This document shows, in pieces, positions 8,753-17,242 of a DNA stretch of 32,699 nt; position 1 is the first letter of the stretch, and every line of letters starts with the position of its first letter. The position numbers were made by a program, and so were the translations under genes. Origin of the DNA: Candidatus Krumholzibacteriia bacterium. Lineage in GTDB: Bacteria > Krumholzibacteriota > Krumholzibacteriia > JAJRXK01. The notes below the pieces were generated by a model that worked only from the letters and a program-made list of their open reading frames with translations, had not been told where the DNA came from and did no database searches. The stretch is taken from contig DATFKK010000136.1 in assembly GCA_035268685.1 (NCBI GenBank), forward strand, positions 1-32,699, written 5' to 3'.

Positions 8753-11443
8753 CTAGCGCAACAGTCCCCGACGCCAGTCGGTCACGAGGTGCAGGGGGGA
8801 GACCGACGCGTTCCCTTCACTCATCGGGCTGCTCTGGAACACGAACTCGCCCTGTGGCGCCAGACTGAAGGCTCGGCCGTTGCCCGTCGGCACCACCGAA
8901 CGGATGCCGGTCCGCGTCGCCCCGACCCGAAAGGTGTCCCCACTCCCGTCGACCGAAGTCACGAGAAGGTCACCGCCGAATGCCACGGTGTAGAGCGTCG
9001 ACCCGTCGGCGGACCATTCGGGCCAGACCGAACCGGTACGAGTCACCTGCCACTTGCGCGCCGGATTCTCCGCGGACACGACGAAGACGTCGAAGCCCTG
9101 CTCGGACGTGGCGTTGAAGGCGATCCATCGTCCGTCCGGACTGTAGATCCCGCCGCCGGCGAGATCCTCGCCGAGATCGAGGAAGACCTCGGGCTCCGAA
9201 CTCCCGTCGATGGGGAGCACTCCCATGTCGAGGTCGTTCGCGGCCGGCTCGGTCCCCTTCATGGTGACGAGGATCGTCTCGCCCGAAGGATGGATCGACG
9301 ACGGCCACAGTGCCTGGTCGCTCTCCGCGAGCACGCGCGGAACGGCATTGCCCTCGATCGGGTGCAGCAGGATCCGGTGACTGGCCTGGTGAAGGCTCGA
9401 GTAGACCACGGCCGATCCGTCCGGCGTCCAGACGGCCCGCGTCTCCTGTCCCGGAGCGAAACTCAGGCGCGTCTGCAGCCCCGAATCCAGCATGACGATC
9501 CAGAGATCGGTCGCCGCCTCTCCCTCGCTCACGATCTGCACGACGGCCCGGCGGCCGTCGGGAGAAACACGGGGGAAGTCGACGGATCCGGGCTCTCCGA
9601 TCGTCACCGTCTCGCCGGTGTCGAGATTCTTCCGGGTGAGGATACGGTCGGATCCCGGACTGCCGACCTGGAAGACGGTCATGCCGGTCTGCGCGATCGA
9701 GTAGACGGCGATCGCCGAGTCCCGGCTCAGGACGGCCACGTTCTCCACGAGGGGCACGCCACCGACGATCTCGCCGTCCCACGGCTGCGGGAACGGCGTG
9801 GTCATCAAGACGCCCTCGCGCACCGTCATCAGGTGTCCGTCGTGGTACTCGGCCGCGGCCTGCGACGTCGTGAGATCACGGGTCTCGTCACTGCCCAGAC
9901 GACCCATGCGGATCGGGAAGTGACCGCCTTCCGCGTCGTTGGTCCGCACGAGATAGATGTAGTGTTCGCCATCGGGCAGGAAACGCGGATGACGGTGCGA
10001 ATTCTCCTGCCCTTCGGGCGTGGTGAGCGGCGTCGCCTCGCCACCGGTCGACGCCACGTGGCTCAGGCCGACACTGGCGTCGGCAGCGAAGATGATGTCT
10101 CCGGCCTCGTTCCAGGTTCCGCCCTTGCCGTTCGGCGCGGGGCACAGCGTCGTGGGCGGACCGCCGACGGCAGCGACCTTGCGAAGACGCCGGCCCTCCA
10201 TGTCGAAGAAACCGATCGTCTGGCTGTCGGGCGACCAGAACGGATAGGCCGCGGATTCCGTGCCCGTCAGCATGGTGGCTTCGCGGGCGCCGACCTGGCG
10301 CAGCCAGAGCATCACGCGACCGTTCTCGTCGAGCGCCGAGAACGCCATCATGGTGCCGTCGGGCGAGAGCCGGGCCGGACCCGGCGAACTTCCGTCGACG
10401 TCGAACTCGTTCCCCTCGGGCGGCGGGATCATGGCGTAGACGACCGGCGCGGATTCACCCTTCGGCAGCACCAGCGGGGCCAGCAATCCACCCGCGACGA
10501 GAGCCACGATCGCGAGCGCGACGAAGGCGGGCCACGAGCGGCGACTCGCGGGCTCGGGCGCGGCGATGGCACTCGCCCCCATCGTCGACAGCGCGAGTCC
10601 TCCTGGCTCGAGGAGCAACCGCGCCTCGCCGATGTCCCGCAGACGATTCCGCGGATCGCGTTGCAGGCAGCGTTCGGTCAACTGGGCGAGGTCGGGTGCC
10701 TGCTCCGCGGGCAGCCGGCTCCAGTCGGGCTCGGCGCGCAGCACCGCGGCCATCGTGTCGCTGACCGTCTCGGCCTCGAACAGCTTCTCGCCGACCAGCA
10801 TCTCGTAGAGGATCACGCCGAAGGCCCAGATGTCGGCGCGGCGGTCGACCTTCTTGCCGCGCGCCTGCTCGGGCGACATGTAGGCGGCGGTTCCGAGGAT
10901 CGCGCCGGCCTGGGTCATGGCCGCCGTGATCGTGGGCGACATGGACGGGTCGGCGTCCTCGTCGACGTCGCCGAACCACGCGCGCGCCAATCCGAAGTCG
11001 AGGATCTTCACGTCGCCGACCGGCGAGACCATGACGTTCGCGGGCTTGAGGTCGCGATGGACCAGACCGGCCTCGTGCGCCGTTTCGAGCCCCGCGGCGA
11101 TCTGGGCGGCGATCGACCGTGCTTCCTCCGGCGGGATCGGTCCGTTGCGCAGGCGCTGGGAGAGGTCCTCGCCCTCGACGAGTTCCATCACCAGGAAGCG
11201 GATCCCGTCCGCCTCCTCGAAGCCGTAGATCGAGGCCACGTTCGGGTGCTGGAGGCTGGCGAGCGAACGCGCCTCGCGCTCGAAGCGGGCCTTGCGTTCG
11301 GGATCGTCCGACATCTCCGCCGGCAGGATCTTGAGGGCGACCTCGCGTTCGAGCTTGGTGTCGCGGGCGCGGTAGACCTCGCCCATGCCGCCACGGCCGA
11401 CGGCGGCGGTGACCTCGTAGTGGGCCAGTTTTCGTCCGATCAA
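8753..11443 (-). CDS. Transmembrane Ser/Thr protein kinase with beta-propeller sensor
   Basis: Predicted 896 aa. The start is TTG 11443, with GGAGACC at 11451-11457 and no better start near the kinase domain. Hanks-type kinase, residues 9-275: glycine loop [11 protein letters not shown] (16-26), VALK Lys38, HRDLKPAN with Asp131, DFG 149-151, activation segment ending MSPEQA (189-194). One transmembrane helix lies at about 305-326. The outside region has repeated TolB/PD40-type blades (LSPDGTMMAFSA, WSPDSQTIGFF, FLPDGEHYIYL, YSPDGRWIAFN), so a periplasmic propeller probably senses a ligand or envelope state. The next gene on the same strand is the cytolysin-like lipoprotein. A degenerate copy lies at 14313-14974 and a full paralogue at 18640-21336. 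Confidence 0.93.
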   Translation of the reverse strand: MIGRKLAHYEVTAAVGRGGMGEVYRARDTKLEREVALKILPAEMSDDPERKARFEREARSLASLQHPNVASIYGFEEADGIRFLVMELVEGEDLSQRLRNGPIPPEEARSIAAQIAAGLETAHEAGLVHRDLKPANVMVSPVGDVKILDFGLARAWFGDVDEDADPSMSPTITAAMTQAGAILGTAAYMSPEQARGKKVDRRADIWAFGVILYEMLVGEKLFEAETVSDTMAAVLRAEPDWSRLPAEQAPDLAQLTERCLQRDPRNRLRDIGEARLLLEPGGLALSTMGASAIAAPEPASRRSWPAFVALAIVALVAGGLLAPLVLPKGESAPVVYAMIPPPEGNEFDVDGSSPGPARLSPDGTMMAFSALDENGRVMLWLRQVGAREATMLTGTESAAYPFWSPDSQTIGFFDMEGRRLRKVAAVGGPPTTLCPAPNGKGGTWNEAGDIIFAADASVGLSHVASTGGEATPLTTPEGQENSHRHPRFLPDGEHYIYLVRTNDAEGGHFPIRMGRLGSDETRDLTTSQAAAEYHDGHLMTVREGVLMTTPFPQPWDGEIVGGVPLVENVAVLSRDSAIAVYSIAQTGMTVFQVGSPGSDRILTRKNLDTGETVTIGEPGSVDFPRVSPDGRRAVVQIVSEGEAATDLWIVMLDSGLQTRLSFAPGQETRAVWTPDGSAVVYSSLHQASHRILLHPIEGNAVPRVLAESDQALWPSSIHPSGETILVTMKGTEPAANDLDMGVLPIDGSSEPEVFLDLGEDLAGGGIYSPDGRWIAFNATSEQGFDVFVVSAENPARKWQVTRTGSVWPEWSADGSTLYTVAFGGDLLVTSVDGSGDTFRVGATRTGIRSVVPTGNGRAFSLAPQGEFVFQSSPMSEGNASVSPLHLVTDWRRGLLR

Positions 11444-11482
11444 TGGGCGTGGTCTCCGGGACCGAGGAGGGGCGCGGCATCG

Positions 11483-11511
11483 AGCATAGCCGACCGCGGA
11501 CCTGGAGTCAC
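11483..11511 (-). promoter_or_regulatory. Probable sigma70-type promoter of the kinase gene
   Basis: Read on the minus strand, GTGACT (11511-11506) and TATGCT (11488-11483) are 17 bp apart, and TATGCT ends 39 bp before the TTG start. Both hexamers are also preserved upstream of the kinase pseudogene (15041-15036 and 15019-15014, 16-bp spacer). That retention supports them, although the flanks are young enough to be conserved anyway. Confidence 0.45.
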
Positions 11512-11685
11512 GCGGACCGTCGCGCCGGCGCCGTGAACGCCGTCACGCAGATCTGCCATCACCCGGACGATCGCGAGACTTCCGATTGCCGGCGTCCGAC
11601 GTCCGGTGCGATGCTGGCCATTCGTGAGCGACGCGTCCTTCGCCGCTCGAATCGTCGCTCCTCCCCGAGCACCACGGAGCCATCC

Positions 11686-12012
11686 ATGGCCGAAGTCCGA
11701 CTGCACGTCCTGTATCCCCACCCGACCGACGTCGACCAGTTCGAGCAGGACTACGCGCAGCACGTCGTGCTGCTTCACGAGAAGATGCAGATCCCGGCCG
11801 ACGCACGGCCCTACTCGATCACGCGCTTCGTCACGACGCCGCTGGGTCCGCCCTCCCACCACCAGATGTTCACGATGCCCTTCCCGTCGGCCGAGGCGCT
11901 GCAAGAGGCCATGGTCAGCCCGGCGATGCAGGAAGTCGCCGCGGACGCGGTGCGCATCTCCTCGGGCGGTCCGCCCGTCATCCTGGTGGGCGCGGAGCAC
12001 GTGATGGAGTGA
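11686..12012 (+). CDS. EthD-family small protein
   Basis: Predicted 108 aa. ATG 11686 is preceded by ACGGAG at 11674-11679. The sequence MAEVRLHVLYPHPTDVDQFE, then HVVLLHEKM, RFVTTPLGPPSHHQMF and FPSAEALQEAMVSPAMQEVA, follows the EthD/dimeric alpha-beta-barrel pattern, which includes small proteins once linked to ether degradation. The usual length is about 100 aa. Family members form dimeric barrels with varied or unknown catalytic roles. It is divergent from the kinase gene and 112 bp upstream of azlC. The substrate is not known. Confidence 0.8.
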   Translation: MAEVRLHVLYPHPTDVDQFEQDYAQHVVLLHEKMQIPADARPYSITRFVTTPLGPPSHHQMFTMPFPSAEALQEAMVSPAMQEVAADAVRISSGGPPVILVGAEHVME

Positions 12013-12124
12013 GCTGTCGACGGTCGGCCGCTCGTGCGAGCGTGCCGGCCCGCGGCTTCCCGTTCCGCGGCGGAGGTGTCCTCCCCCGGTCCCTCCCGAT
12101 CTGTCCCTGGTCACGGGCCGCCCG

Positions 12125-12820
12125 ATGCCTTTCCCTGCTCCCATGTGCATTCGTTCGAGCATCGTCGAGGGCATCCGCGCCACCGCCCCCATTCTCGTGG
12201 GGGTCGTGCCCTTCGGGATGATCTACGGCGTGGTCGCGGTCTCGGAGGGTCTGGATCGCCTGCCGGCGATCCTCATGTCGTCACTCGTCTTCGCCGGCGC
12301 CTCGCAGATCGCCGCGGCCGAGCTGTGGGGCCAGGGCGCTCCCTTCGCGATCGTGGTCGCGACGGGCCTGGTCATCAATCTCCGCTTCCTCATGTACTCG
12401 GCGTCGTTGGCTCCGCACATGACCGGCCTGAGCACGTGGCAACGCTGGGTGGGATCCTACCTGCTGACCGATCAGGCCTACGCGGTCTCGGTGATCCGCT
12501 TCCAGGACCACACCGAACTCCACCGCTTCGGCTTCTACTTCGGATCGTCGATCGTGCTGTGGACGACGTGGCAGGCCTCGTCGGCTCTCGGCGTGATCGT
12601 CGGACTTCAGGTTCCGGCGTCGTGGGGACTGGAATTCTCGGTGCCGCTGATGTTCCTGGCACTCCTGGTCCCCACCCTGCGGACCTCCACGCCCGTCCTG
12701 GTGGCCGTCGTGTCGGGCGTCGCCGCGGTCGTCCTCCACGGACTGCCGATGCACCTCGGGCTGATGACCGCGGCCGCGATCGGACTCTTCGTCGGCGCCG
12801 TGCGGGAGCGTGCCGCGTGA
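12125..12820 (+). CDS. azlC: AzlC-type branched-chain amino acid exporter, large subunit
   Basis: Predicted 231 aa. The family hallmarks are near the N-terminus: EGIRATAPILVGVVPFGMIYG, FAGASQIAAAELWGQGAP and GLVINLRFLMYSASLAPH, followed by LLTDQAYAVS. About seven hydrophobic segments fill the protein. AzlC with the small AzlD subunit exports branched-chain or other hydrophobic amino acids. The stop codon overlaps the azlD start (GTGA at 12817-12820), indicating translational coupling. ATG 12125 lies in a slightly longer N-terminus; an internal ATG at 12143 is a possible alternative start. Confidence 0.92.
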   Translation: MPFPAPMCIRSSIVEGIRATAPILVGVVPFGMIYGVVAVSEGLDRLPAILMSSLVFAGASQIAAAELWGQGAPFAIVVATGLVINLRFLMYSASLAPHMTGLSTWQRWVGSYLLTDQAYAVSVIRFQDHTELHRFGFYFGSSIVLWTTWQASSALGVIVGLQVPASWGLEFSVPLMFLALLVPTLRTSTPVLVAVVSGVAAVVLHGLPMHLGLMTAAAIGLFVGAVRERAA

Positions 12821-13131
12821 GCGCGTGGGCGTGGATCCTGGCGCTCGGCGTCGGCACCTTCGCGATCCGGGCGTCGTTCCTGTTGCCGCGCGGACAAGGT
12901 GAGCCCTCACCCTACGTGAAGCGCGTCCTGCAACTCGTGCCGGCCGCGGTCCTGAGTGCGCTCGTCACGCCGAGCCTGTTCGTGATCGACGGCGCGCTGG
13001 CGCTGTCGTGGACGAACGAACGGCTGGTGGCCGGGGCAATCGCCGCCCTCGTGGCATGGCGCACGAAGAGCGTGATGGTGACGCTCGTGGTGGGAATGGC
13101 GGTCCTGTGGGCGGCGCGGCTGCTCGGGTGA
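12817..13131 (+). CDS. azlD: AzlD-type exporter small subunit
   Basis: Predicted 104 aa, starting at GTG 12817 and overlapping the azlC stop by 4 bp. The protein (SAWAWILALGVGTFAIRASF, then VKRVLQLVPAAVLSALVTPS and LVAWRTKSVMVTLVVGM) has four hydrophobic helices and the conserved FAIR and VPAAVLSAL motifs of AzlD. It is the obligate partner of AzlC in amino acid export. The decayed region begins just after its stop. Confidence 0.9.
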   Translation: MSAWAWILALGVGTFAIRASFLLPRGQGEPSPYVKRVLQLVPAAVLSALVTPSLFVIDGALALSWTNERLVAGAIAALVAWRTKSVMVTLVVGMAVLWAARLLG

Positions 13132-13139
13132 GGGCGCGA

Positions 13140-13513
13140 GGCCGTGGGCGGCGCGCTCGACGGAAACGGCGGTTCGCGCCGGCGTGCGGATCATCCACTG
13201 CTGCGGCTTCGACTCGATCCCGAGCGATCTCGGCACGCGCGCGCTCCAGGACGCGGTGATCGCCCGCGACGGCCGGCTGTGCGACGAGGTCAAACTCTTC
13301 GTCGTCGACCTGCGGGGCGCGGTGTCCGGCGGAACGATCGAGAGCATGGTCGGCGTGATGGACGCGGCGCGCGATCCCGCGGTGCGCAAGGTCCTCGGCG
13401 ATCCCTACGCGCTGAATCCTCCGGGTGAGCGCCACGGTCCCGACCGCCGCGAACCCCGCGGTCCGGATCACGACCGCGTCACCGACACTTGGACCGCGCC
13501 CGTGGTCGCAGTG
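13140..13513 (+). pseudogene. Remnant of a saccharopine dehydrogenase-like / trans-acting enoyl reductase gene
   Basis: The reading frame from about 13140 gives PWAARSTETAVRAGVRIIHC followed by CGFDSIPSDLG, then SGGTIESMVGVMDAARDP, GDPYAL and finally TDTWTAPVVAV. These are consecutive internal motifs of the saccharopine-dehydrogenase-like family that includes trans-acting enoyl reductases (about 400 aa). The N-terminal nucleotide-binding domain and roughly the last half are missing, so only about 125 residues remain. The fragment starts 8 bp after azlD and ends where transposase sequence begins. Loss by deletion or insertion is the simplest reading. Confidence 0.7.
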
Positions 13514-13554
13514 AGGATGACGATGACGAGCCGGGGAGTGGTGGGCACGGTCGG

Positions 13555-14139
13555 CCGTTCAAGCGCTCCTTCGGGGAGCCTGCGGAGAAGTCTCAGGAGA
13601 ACTTCACCGATCCCGACAGCCGGATCATGAAGGTTTCGGGCGGGTTTCAGCAGAGTTACAACACCCAGGTCGCCGTGGACGGGAAGTCCCGGATCATTGT
13701 CGCGAACGGTGTCACGCAGTCGGCGGCCGACGTGGGACAGCTCAGGCCTCTCCTGGACGGGATCCGCTCGAACACGGGGCGAACCCCGCAGCGGGTCTTG
13801 GCCGACGCGGGCTACGCGTCCGAGAAGAGCCTGCGCTCGCTGCAACGGCGACGCATCGATGGGTACGTGGCGCAGGGACGGGGAGAGACGCCGACCGAGC
13901 AGGTCGCCTCGAGCCCTGAGCACCAGAGGGTGCACGAGAAGTTGAAGACGAAGTCAGGTCAGAAGCAGTACCGCAAGCGCAAGCACATCGCGGAGCCACC
14001 GTTCGGTTGGATCAAGTCCGTGCTGAACTTTCGATCGTTCAGCTTGCAAGGCCACGTCGACGTCAAAGCGGAGTGGAACCTCGTTTGCCTGGCGCTGAAT
14101 CTGAAACGGCTGAACGCCCAGATGATGTGGTCAGGATGA
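13555..14139 (+). mobile_element. IS1182-like transposase, 5'-truncated
   Basis: From about 13555 the frame reads KRSFGEPAEKSQENFTDPDS and continues with the hallmark C-terminal half of IS1182-type DDE transposases: GGFQQSYNTQVAVDG, VLADAGYASEKSL (catalytic Asp of the second motif), GYVAQGR, EPPFGWIKSVLNFR, and KAEWNLVCLALNLKRL near the end. About 195 residues remain of a protein usually 450-550 long. The N-terminal half and left inverted repeat are gone, and no right terminal repeat is obvious after 14139. The retained part has no internal stop, so truncation may be fairly recent. Not expected to be active. Confidence 0.85.
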
Positions 14140-14312
14140 AGAAGACGGCAGGACATGGCTGCGCTCCGCTGGCCGGGGCCTGAGAAGAGCGGAGAAACGA
14201 GCACCGCAGCTCGCACGACCGATAGAACCTCTCGCTGGAAGTCGACCACGTTGCTCCGGAACGCACGAATCGACCGGAACAGAACGTGTCTGGACTCCTA
14301 CGGCGCAGGCTC
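14140..14312. other. Non-coding gap between transposase and kinase remnant
   Basis: The 173 bp between the transposase stop and the kinase remnant hold no gene I can support. The sequence is less GC-rich than its neighbours in places and may include leftover IS end sequence, but I could not find a paired inverted repeat. Confidence 0.4.
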
Positions 14313-14974
14313 CTAGCGCAAGAGTCCCCGACGCCCGTCGGTCACGAGGTGCAGGGGCGACACCGACGCGTCGTCTTCGCTCATCGGACTGCTCTGGAAC
14401 ACGAAGTGACACTGCGGCGCGAGGCTGAAGGCTCGACCTTCGGCCGTCGGGACGGCCGACCGGATGCCGGTGCTCGACGCGCCGACGCGGAAGGTGTCCC
14501 CGCTTCCGTCGACCGAGATCACTTGCAGGGTGCCGTCGAATCCCACGGAGTAGAGAGTCGAACCGTCCGCGGGCCAACCCGAAGTCGAGGATCTTGACGT
14601 CGCCCACCGCCGACACCATGACGTTCGCCGGCTCGAGGTCACGATGGACCAGACCCGCCTCGTGCGCCGTCTCGAGCCCCGCGGCGATCTGGGCGGCGAT
14701 GGACCGGGCCTCGCCCGGAGCGACCGGTCCGTTGCACAGACGTTGCGAGAGGTCCTCTCCCTCGACGAGCTCCATCACCAGGAACCGGATCCCGTCCGCC
14801 TCCTCGAAGCCGTAGATCGAGGCGACGTTCGGGATCGTCCGACATCTCCGCCGGCAGGACCTTGAGCGCGACCTCACGGTCGAGCTTCGTGTCGCGGGCG
14901 CGAAAGACCTCGCCCATGCCGCCACGGCCGACGGCGGCGGTGACCTCGTAGTGGGCCAGTTTTCGTCCGATCAA
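14313..14974 (-). pseudogene. Decayed copy of the kinase-propeller gene
   Basis: This is a collinear but deleted relative of the intact gene at 8753-11443. Coordinate offsets are constant in three blocks: 5560 (14313 to about 14572), 3587 (about 14575-14833) and 3531 (14833-14974). Only two deletions therefore occurred, of 1973 bp and 56 bp, and both shift the frame. The 56-bp loss collapsed two CGTTCGGG repeats (11239-11246 and 11295-11302 in the intact copy). The kinase part reads [20 protein letters not shown], then out of frame to [11 protein letters not shown], in which the catalytic-loop Lys has become Glu. The C-terminal 90 residues ([20 protein letters not shown]) remain in a third frame. 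The TTG start and promoter-like hexamers are also retained. No functional product is expected. Confidence 0.93.
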
Positions 14975-15176
14975 TGGGCGTGGTCTCCGGGACCGAGGAG
15001 GGGCGCAGCATCGAGCATAGCCGACCGTCGAGGGGAGTCACGCGATCCGAGGCGGAACTCCGTGCACACGATCACGGCTCGTCGTTCCCGTCGGCCGGGG
15101 TGCTGCAACAGGCGGCGACCAGCTCGGAGATGCAGTTGCCACGCACCGACTTCCACGGCTCCGGCCGGTCACTCCC

Positions 15177-15205
15177 TTGTTTCGCCCAGCACGGGTTGCT
15201 AGCCT
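15177..15205 (+). promoter_or_regulatory. Candidate promoter of the STAND-type regulator gene
   Basis: TTGTTT (15177-15182) and TAGCCT (15200-15205) are 17 bp apart and end 26 bp before ATG 15232. The -35 element matches only its first three bases well, so this is a plausible but unproven promoter. Confidence 0.3.
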
Positions 15206-15231
15206 GACACCGCTCCCGTCCCCCTTGCGCG

Positions 15232-17148
15232 ATGCCCGATCCCGGACACCCCCTTCGCGCCGAAGAACGGAAAGAGCTCCATCGCTGCCTCGATCCCGAC
15301 GGACCGTGGGTCGTCGCGGTGCACGGAATCGGCGGAATCGGCAAGACCACGCTGCTGCGCGAGTTCGCCGAGGTCGCACGTGACCGCGGGGCGCGCGTGG
15401 TGGTCCTCGACGGCGACGCCGTCGAACCGACGCAATCCGGTTTTCGTGCGTCCCTGACCGACGCGCTCGCCGCGGTGGGAACGTCGATCGAGGATCTCGA
15501 GTCGGCCGACGACGGATCCTCGCCGCCGGTCGTCCTGGTCCTCGACGTGTTCGACAGCCTGCGTCTGCTGGAGACGTGGTTGCGCCAGACCTTCCTGCCG
15601 TCGGTGGGCGGTGCCCTCCGCCTCGTCACGGCGGCGCGTTCGGCGCCGGCGGTCCACTGGGTGACCGATCCGGTGATCGGCCCTCGCTTCCGGAGCGTCG
15701 GCCTGGAGACGCTGCCCGACGAGGAAGCGCACCGTCTGCTGGACGAAGCCGGCGTCGCGACCGAAGCGCGTGATTCGCTGGTGCGCGCGGCAAGCGGGCA
15801 TCCGCTCGCGCTTCGGCTGGCGGCGCACGCGAGCGGACGCGCAGTCGCGGGTCGTTCGGCCGGAGGAACGATCGAAGGCGTCCTGCGCGATCTGACGCAC
15901 TTCTACGTCGACGAGATCGACGATCCGCGTCTGCGGCAGGCCGTCGAGGCGGCGTCCGCTGTCCGTCGCGTGACCGAGCCCCTGCTGGCGGCGATGCTCG
16001 ATCTCGACGAGGCGCACGACGTCTTCGGCGCGCTCCAGGACCTGCATTTCGTGCAGGTCCGCAGCGACGGCATCGCCCTGCACGATGCCGTGCGCGAGTT
16101 CGTGTGCGCCGAACTCCGGGCCCGCGACCCGCAGGGCTTCGCCCACTTCCGCCGTGCCGCGTGGCGCCAGATGCGTCAGGAGGTCCACCACGCTCCGTCC
16201 ACCCTGCTCTGGCGATACACGGCCGACCTGATCTACCTGATCGAGAATCCGGTCGTACGCGAGGCCTTCTTCCCGACGACGGCGCCGCACTGTGTCGTGG
16301 AACCGGCCCGTGTCGACGACGAAGAGGCCATCCTCGAGATCTCCTCGCTCCACGAATCCGAGACCGCCACCCGCTGGATCGACTTCTGGTGGACCCTGGC
16401 GCCCGATGCCTTCTTCGTGGCGCGCGACGACGAGGGTCAAGTCGTCGGTTTCTACTGCTCGCTCGACACCGATCGTGTCCGCAGCCGCGACCTGCGGGAA
16501 GATCCGGTCACGGCACTGTGGTGGGAGCACCTCCACGCGAACGGTGGCGGGCAGGCGCTCTTCCTCCGGCGCTGGTTGTCGCGCGAGCACGGCGAGGTCC
16601 CGTCGCCCGTGCAGGCGGCGTGCTGGCTCGACCTCAAGCGCAGCTACCTCGCACTGCGGCCACGTCTGCGCCGCGTGTACCTGACGATCGTCGATCCCGT
16701 ACCCTATCTACCGGTCGCGCGGCGGCTCGGCTTCGTGCCGCTCGACGAGTCGGTCGCGCTCGGCGACACGCCCTACGCCTCGGCCTGCCTGGACTTCGGC
16801 CCGCGGTCCGTCGACGGGTGGATGCGTCGGCTCTTCACGCAGGAACTCGGGGAGATGGGACCGGAGCACGGCGCGCTGCTCGATCTGGAGTCGCGCCAGC
16901 TCCTCGCCCCGGACGGTCCCCGCGAGCTGAGCCCCCTGGAATTCGGGGTCCTGCGCTTCCTCGTGGAGAACGAGGGAATCGCCGTCACCCGGAGCGAGCT
17001 GCTCGCCGACGTCTGGAACATCCACCACGAGGGTTCGAGCAACGTCGTCGACACGATCATCCGGAGTCTTCGCAACAAGTTGGGCGATCGGTCCTGGAGG
17101 ATCGAGTCGGTCCGCGGCGTCGGCTACCGCTGCCTGCCCGCGAGCTGA
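15232..17148 (+). CDS. STAND-type NTPase with GNAT-like middle and PhoB-type winged helix
   Basis: Predicted 638 aa. N-terminal NTPase: Walker A GIGGIGKTTLL (about 33-43), a Walker B-like VVLVLDVFDSLR (about 101-112) and GHPLALRLAAHA, the NB-ARC/STAND helix signature. Residues about 356-523 look like a GNAT acetyltransferase fold (VEPARVDDEEAILEISSLHE, DAFFVARDDEGQVVGFY, VARRLGFVPLDE). Residues 565-638 are an OmpR/PhoB winged helix (LSPLEFGVLRFLVENEG, TRSELLADVW, IIRSLRNKLGD, ESVRGVGYRC). NTP hydrolysis probably gates DNA binding. In STAND regulators the DNA-binding domain is more often N-terminal or LuxR-like. The gene precedes the exported hemoglobin, whose promoter holds a PhoB-like direct repeat, suggesting a local target. 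The GNAT assignment is the least certain part. Confidence 0.85.
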   Translation: MPDPGHPLRAEERKELHRCLDPDGPWVVAVHGIGGIGKTTLLREFAEVARDRGARVVVLDGDAVEPTQSGFRASLTDALAAVGTSIEDLESADDGSSPPVVLVLDVFDSLRLLETWLRQTFLPSVGGALRLVTAARSAPAVHWVTDPVIGPRFRSVGLETLPDEEAHRLLDEAGVATEARDSLVRAASGHPLALRLAAHASGRAVAGRSAGGTIEGVLRDLTHFYVDEIDDPRLRQAVEAASAVRRVTEPLLAAMLDLDEAHDVFGALQDLHFVQVRSDGIALHDAVREFVCAELRARDPQGFAHFRRAAWRQMRQEVHHAPSTLLWRYTADLIYLIENPVVREAFFPTTAPHCVVEPARVDDEEAILEISSLHESETATRWIDFWWTLAPDAFFVARDDEGQVVGFYCSLDTDRVRSRDLREDPVTALWWEHLHANGGGQALFLRRWLSREHGEVPSPVQAACWLDLKRSYLALRPRLRRVYLTIVDPVPYLPVARRLGFVPLDESVALGDTPYASACLDFGPRSVDGWMRRLFTQELGEMGPEHGALLDLESRQLLAPDGPRELSPLEFGVLRFLVENEGIAVTRSELLADVWNIHHEGSSNVVDTIIRSLRNKLGDRSWRIESVRGVGYRCLPAS

Positions 17149-17155
17149 ACGGGGA

Positions 17156-17173
17156 ATCTCATCGAGATCTCAT
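17156..17173 (+). promoter_or_regulatory. Pho-box-like direct repeat upstream of the hemoglobin gene
   Basis: ATCTCAT (17156-17162) and ATCTCAT (17167-17173) are perfect 7-bp direct repeats with a 4-bp gap, an 11-bp period. This is the geometry bound by PhoB/OmpR-type winged helices. It starts 8 bp after the end of a gene encoding such a domain and abuts the predicted -35 of the next gene. The same segment can also be read as the inverted repeat ATCTC-ATC-GAGAT. Confidence 0.4.
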
Positions 17174-17201
17174 GATGGGCCGGGTACGTGCGTCCTAGCT
17201 T
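17173..17201 (+). promoter_or_regulatory. Candidate promoter of the hemoglobin gene
   Basis: TAGCTT (17196-17201) is a fair -10 element. The hexamer 17 bp upstream (TGATGG, 17173-17178) is a poor -35, as expected of an activator-dependent promoter. The start codon GTG 17243 lies 41 bp downstream. Confidence 0.3.
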
Positions 17202-17242
17202 CGGGACCGAGCGAATCGTCCCCCTTTCCTGGAGGTCTCCTC

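Noticed and set aside
6719..11536. A 1605-codon plus-strand open frame antisense to the cytolysin-like and kinase genes
   Set aside because: It is the shadow of two strongly conserved minus-strand genes in GC-rich DNA; its product is low-complexity and has no recognisable domain.
12030..12060. Small hairpin after the EthD-like gene
   Set aside because: The loop is only 2 nt and there is no T-tract, so it is weak as a terminator.
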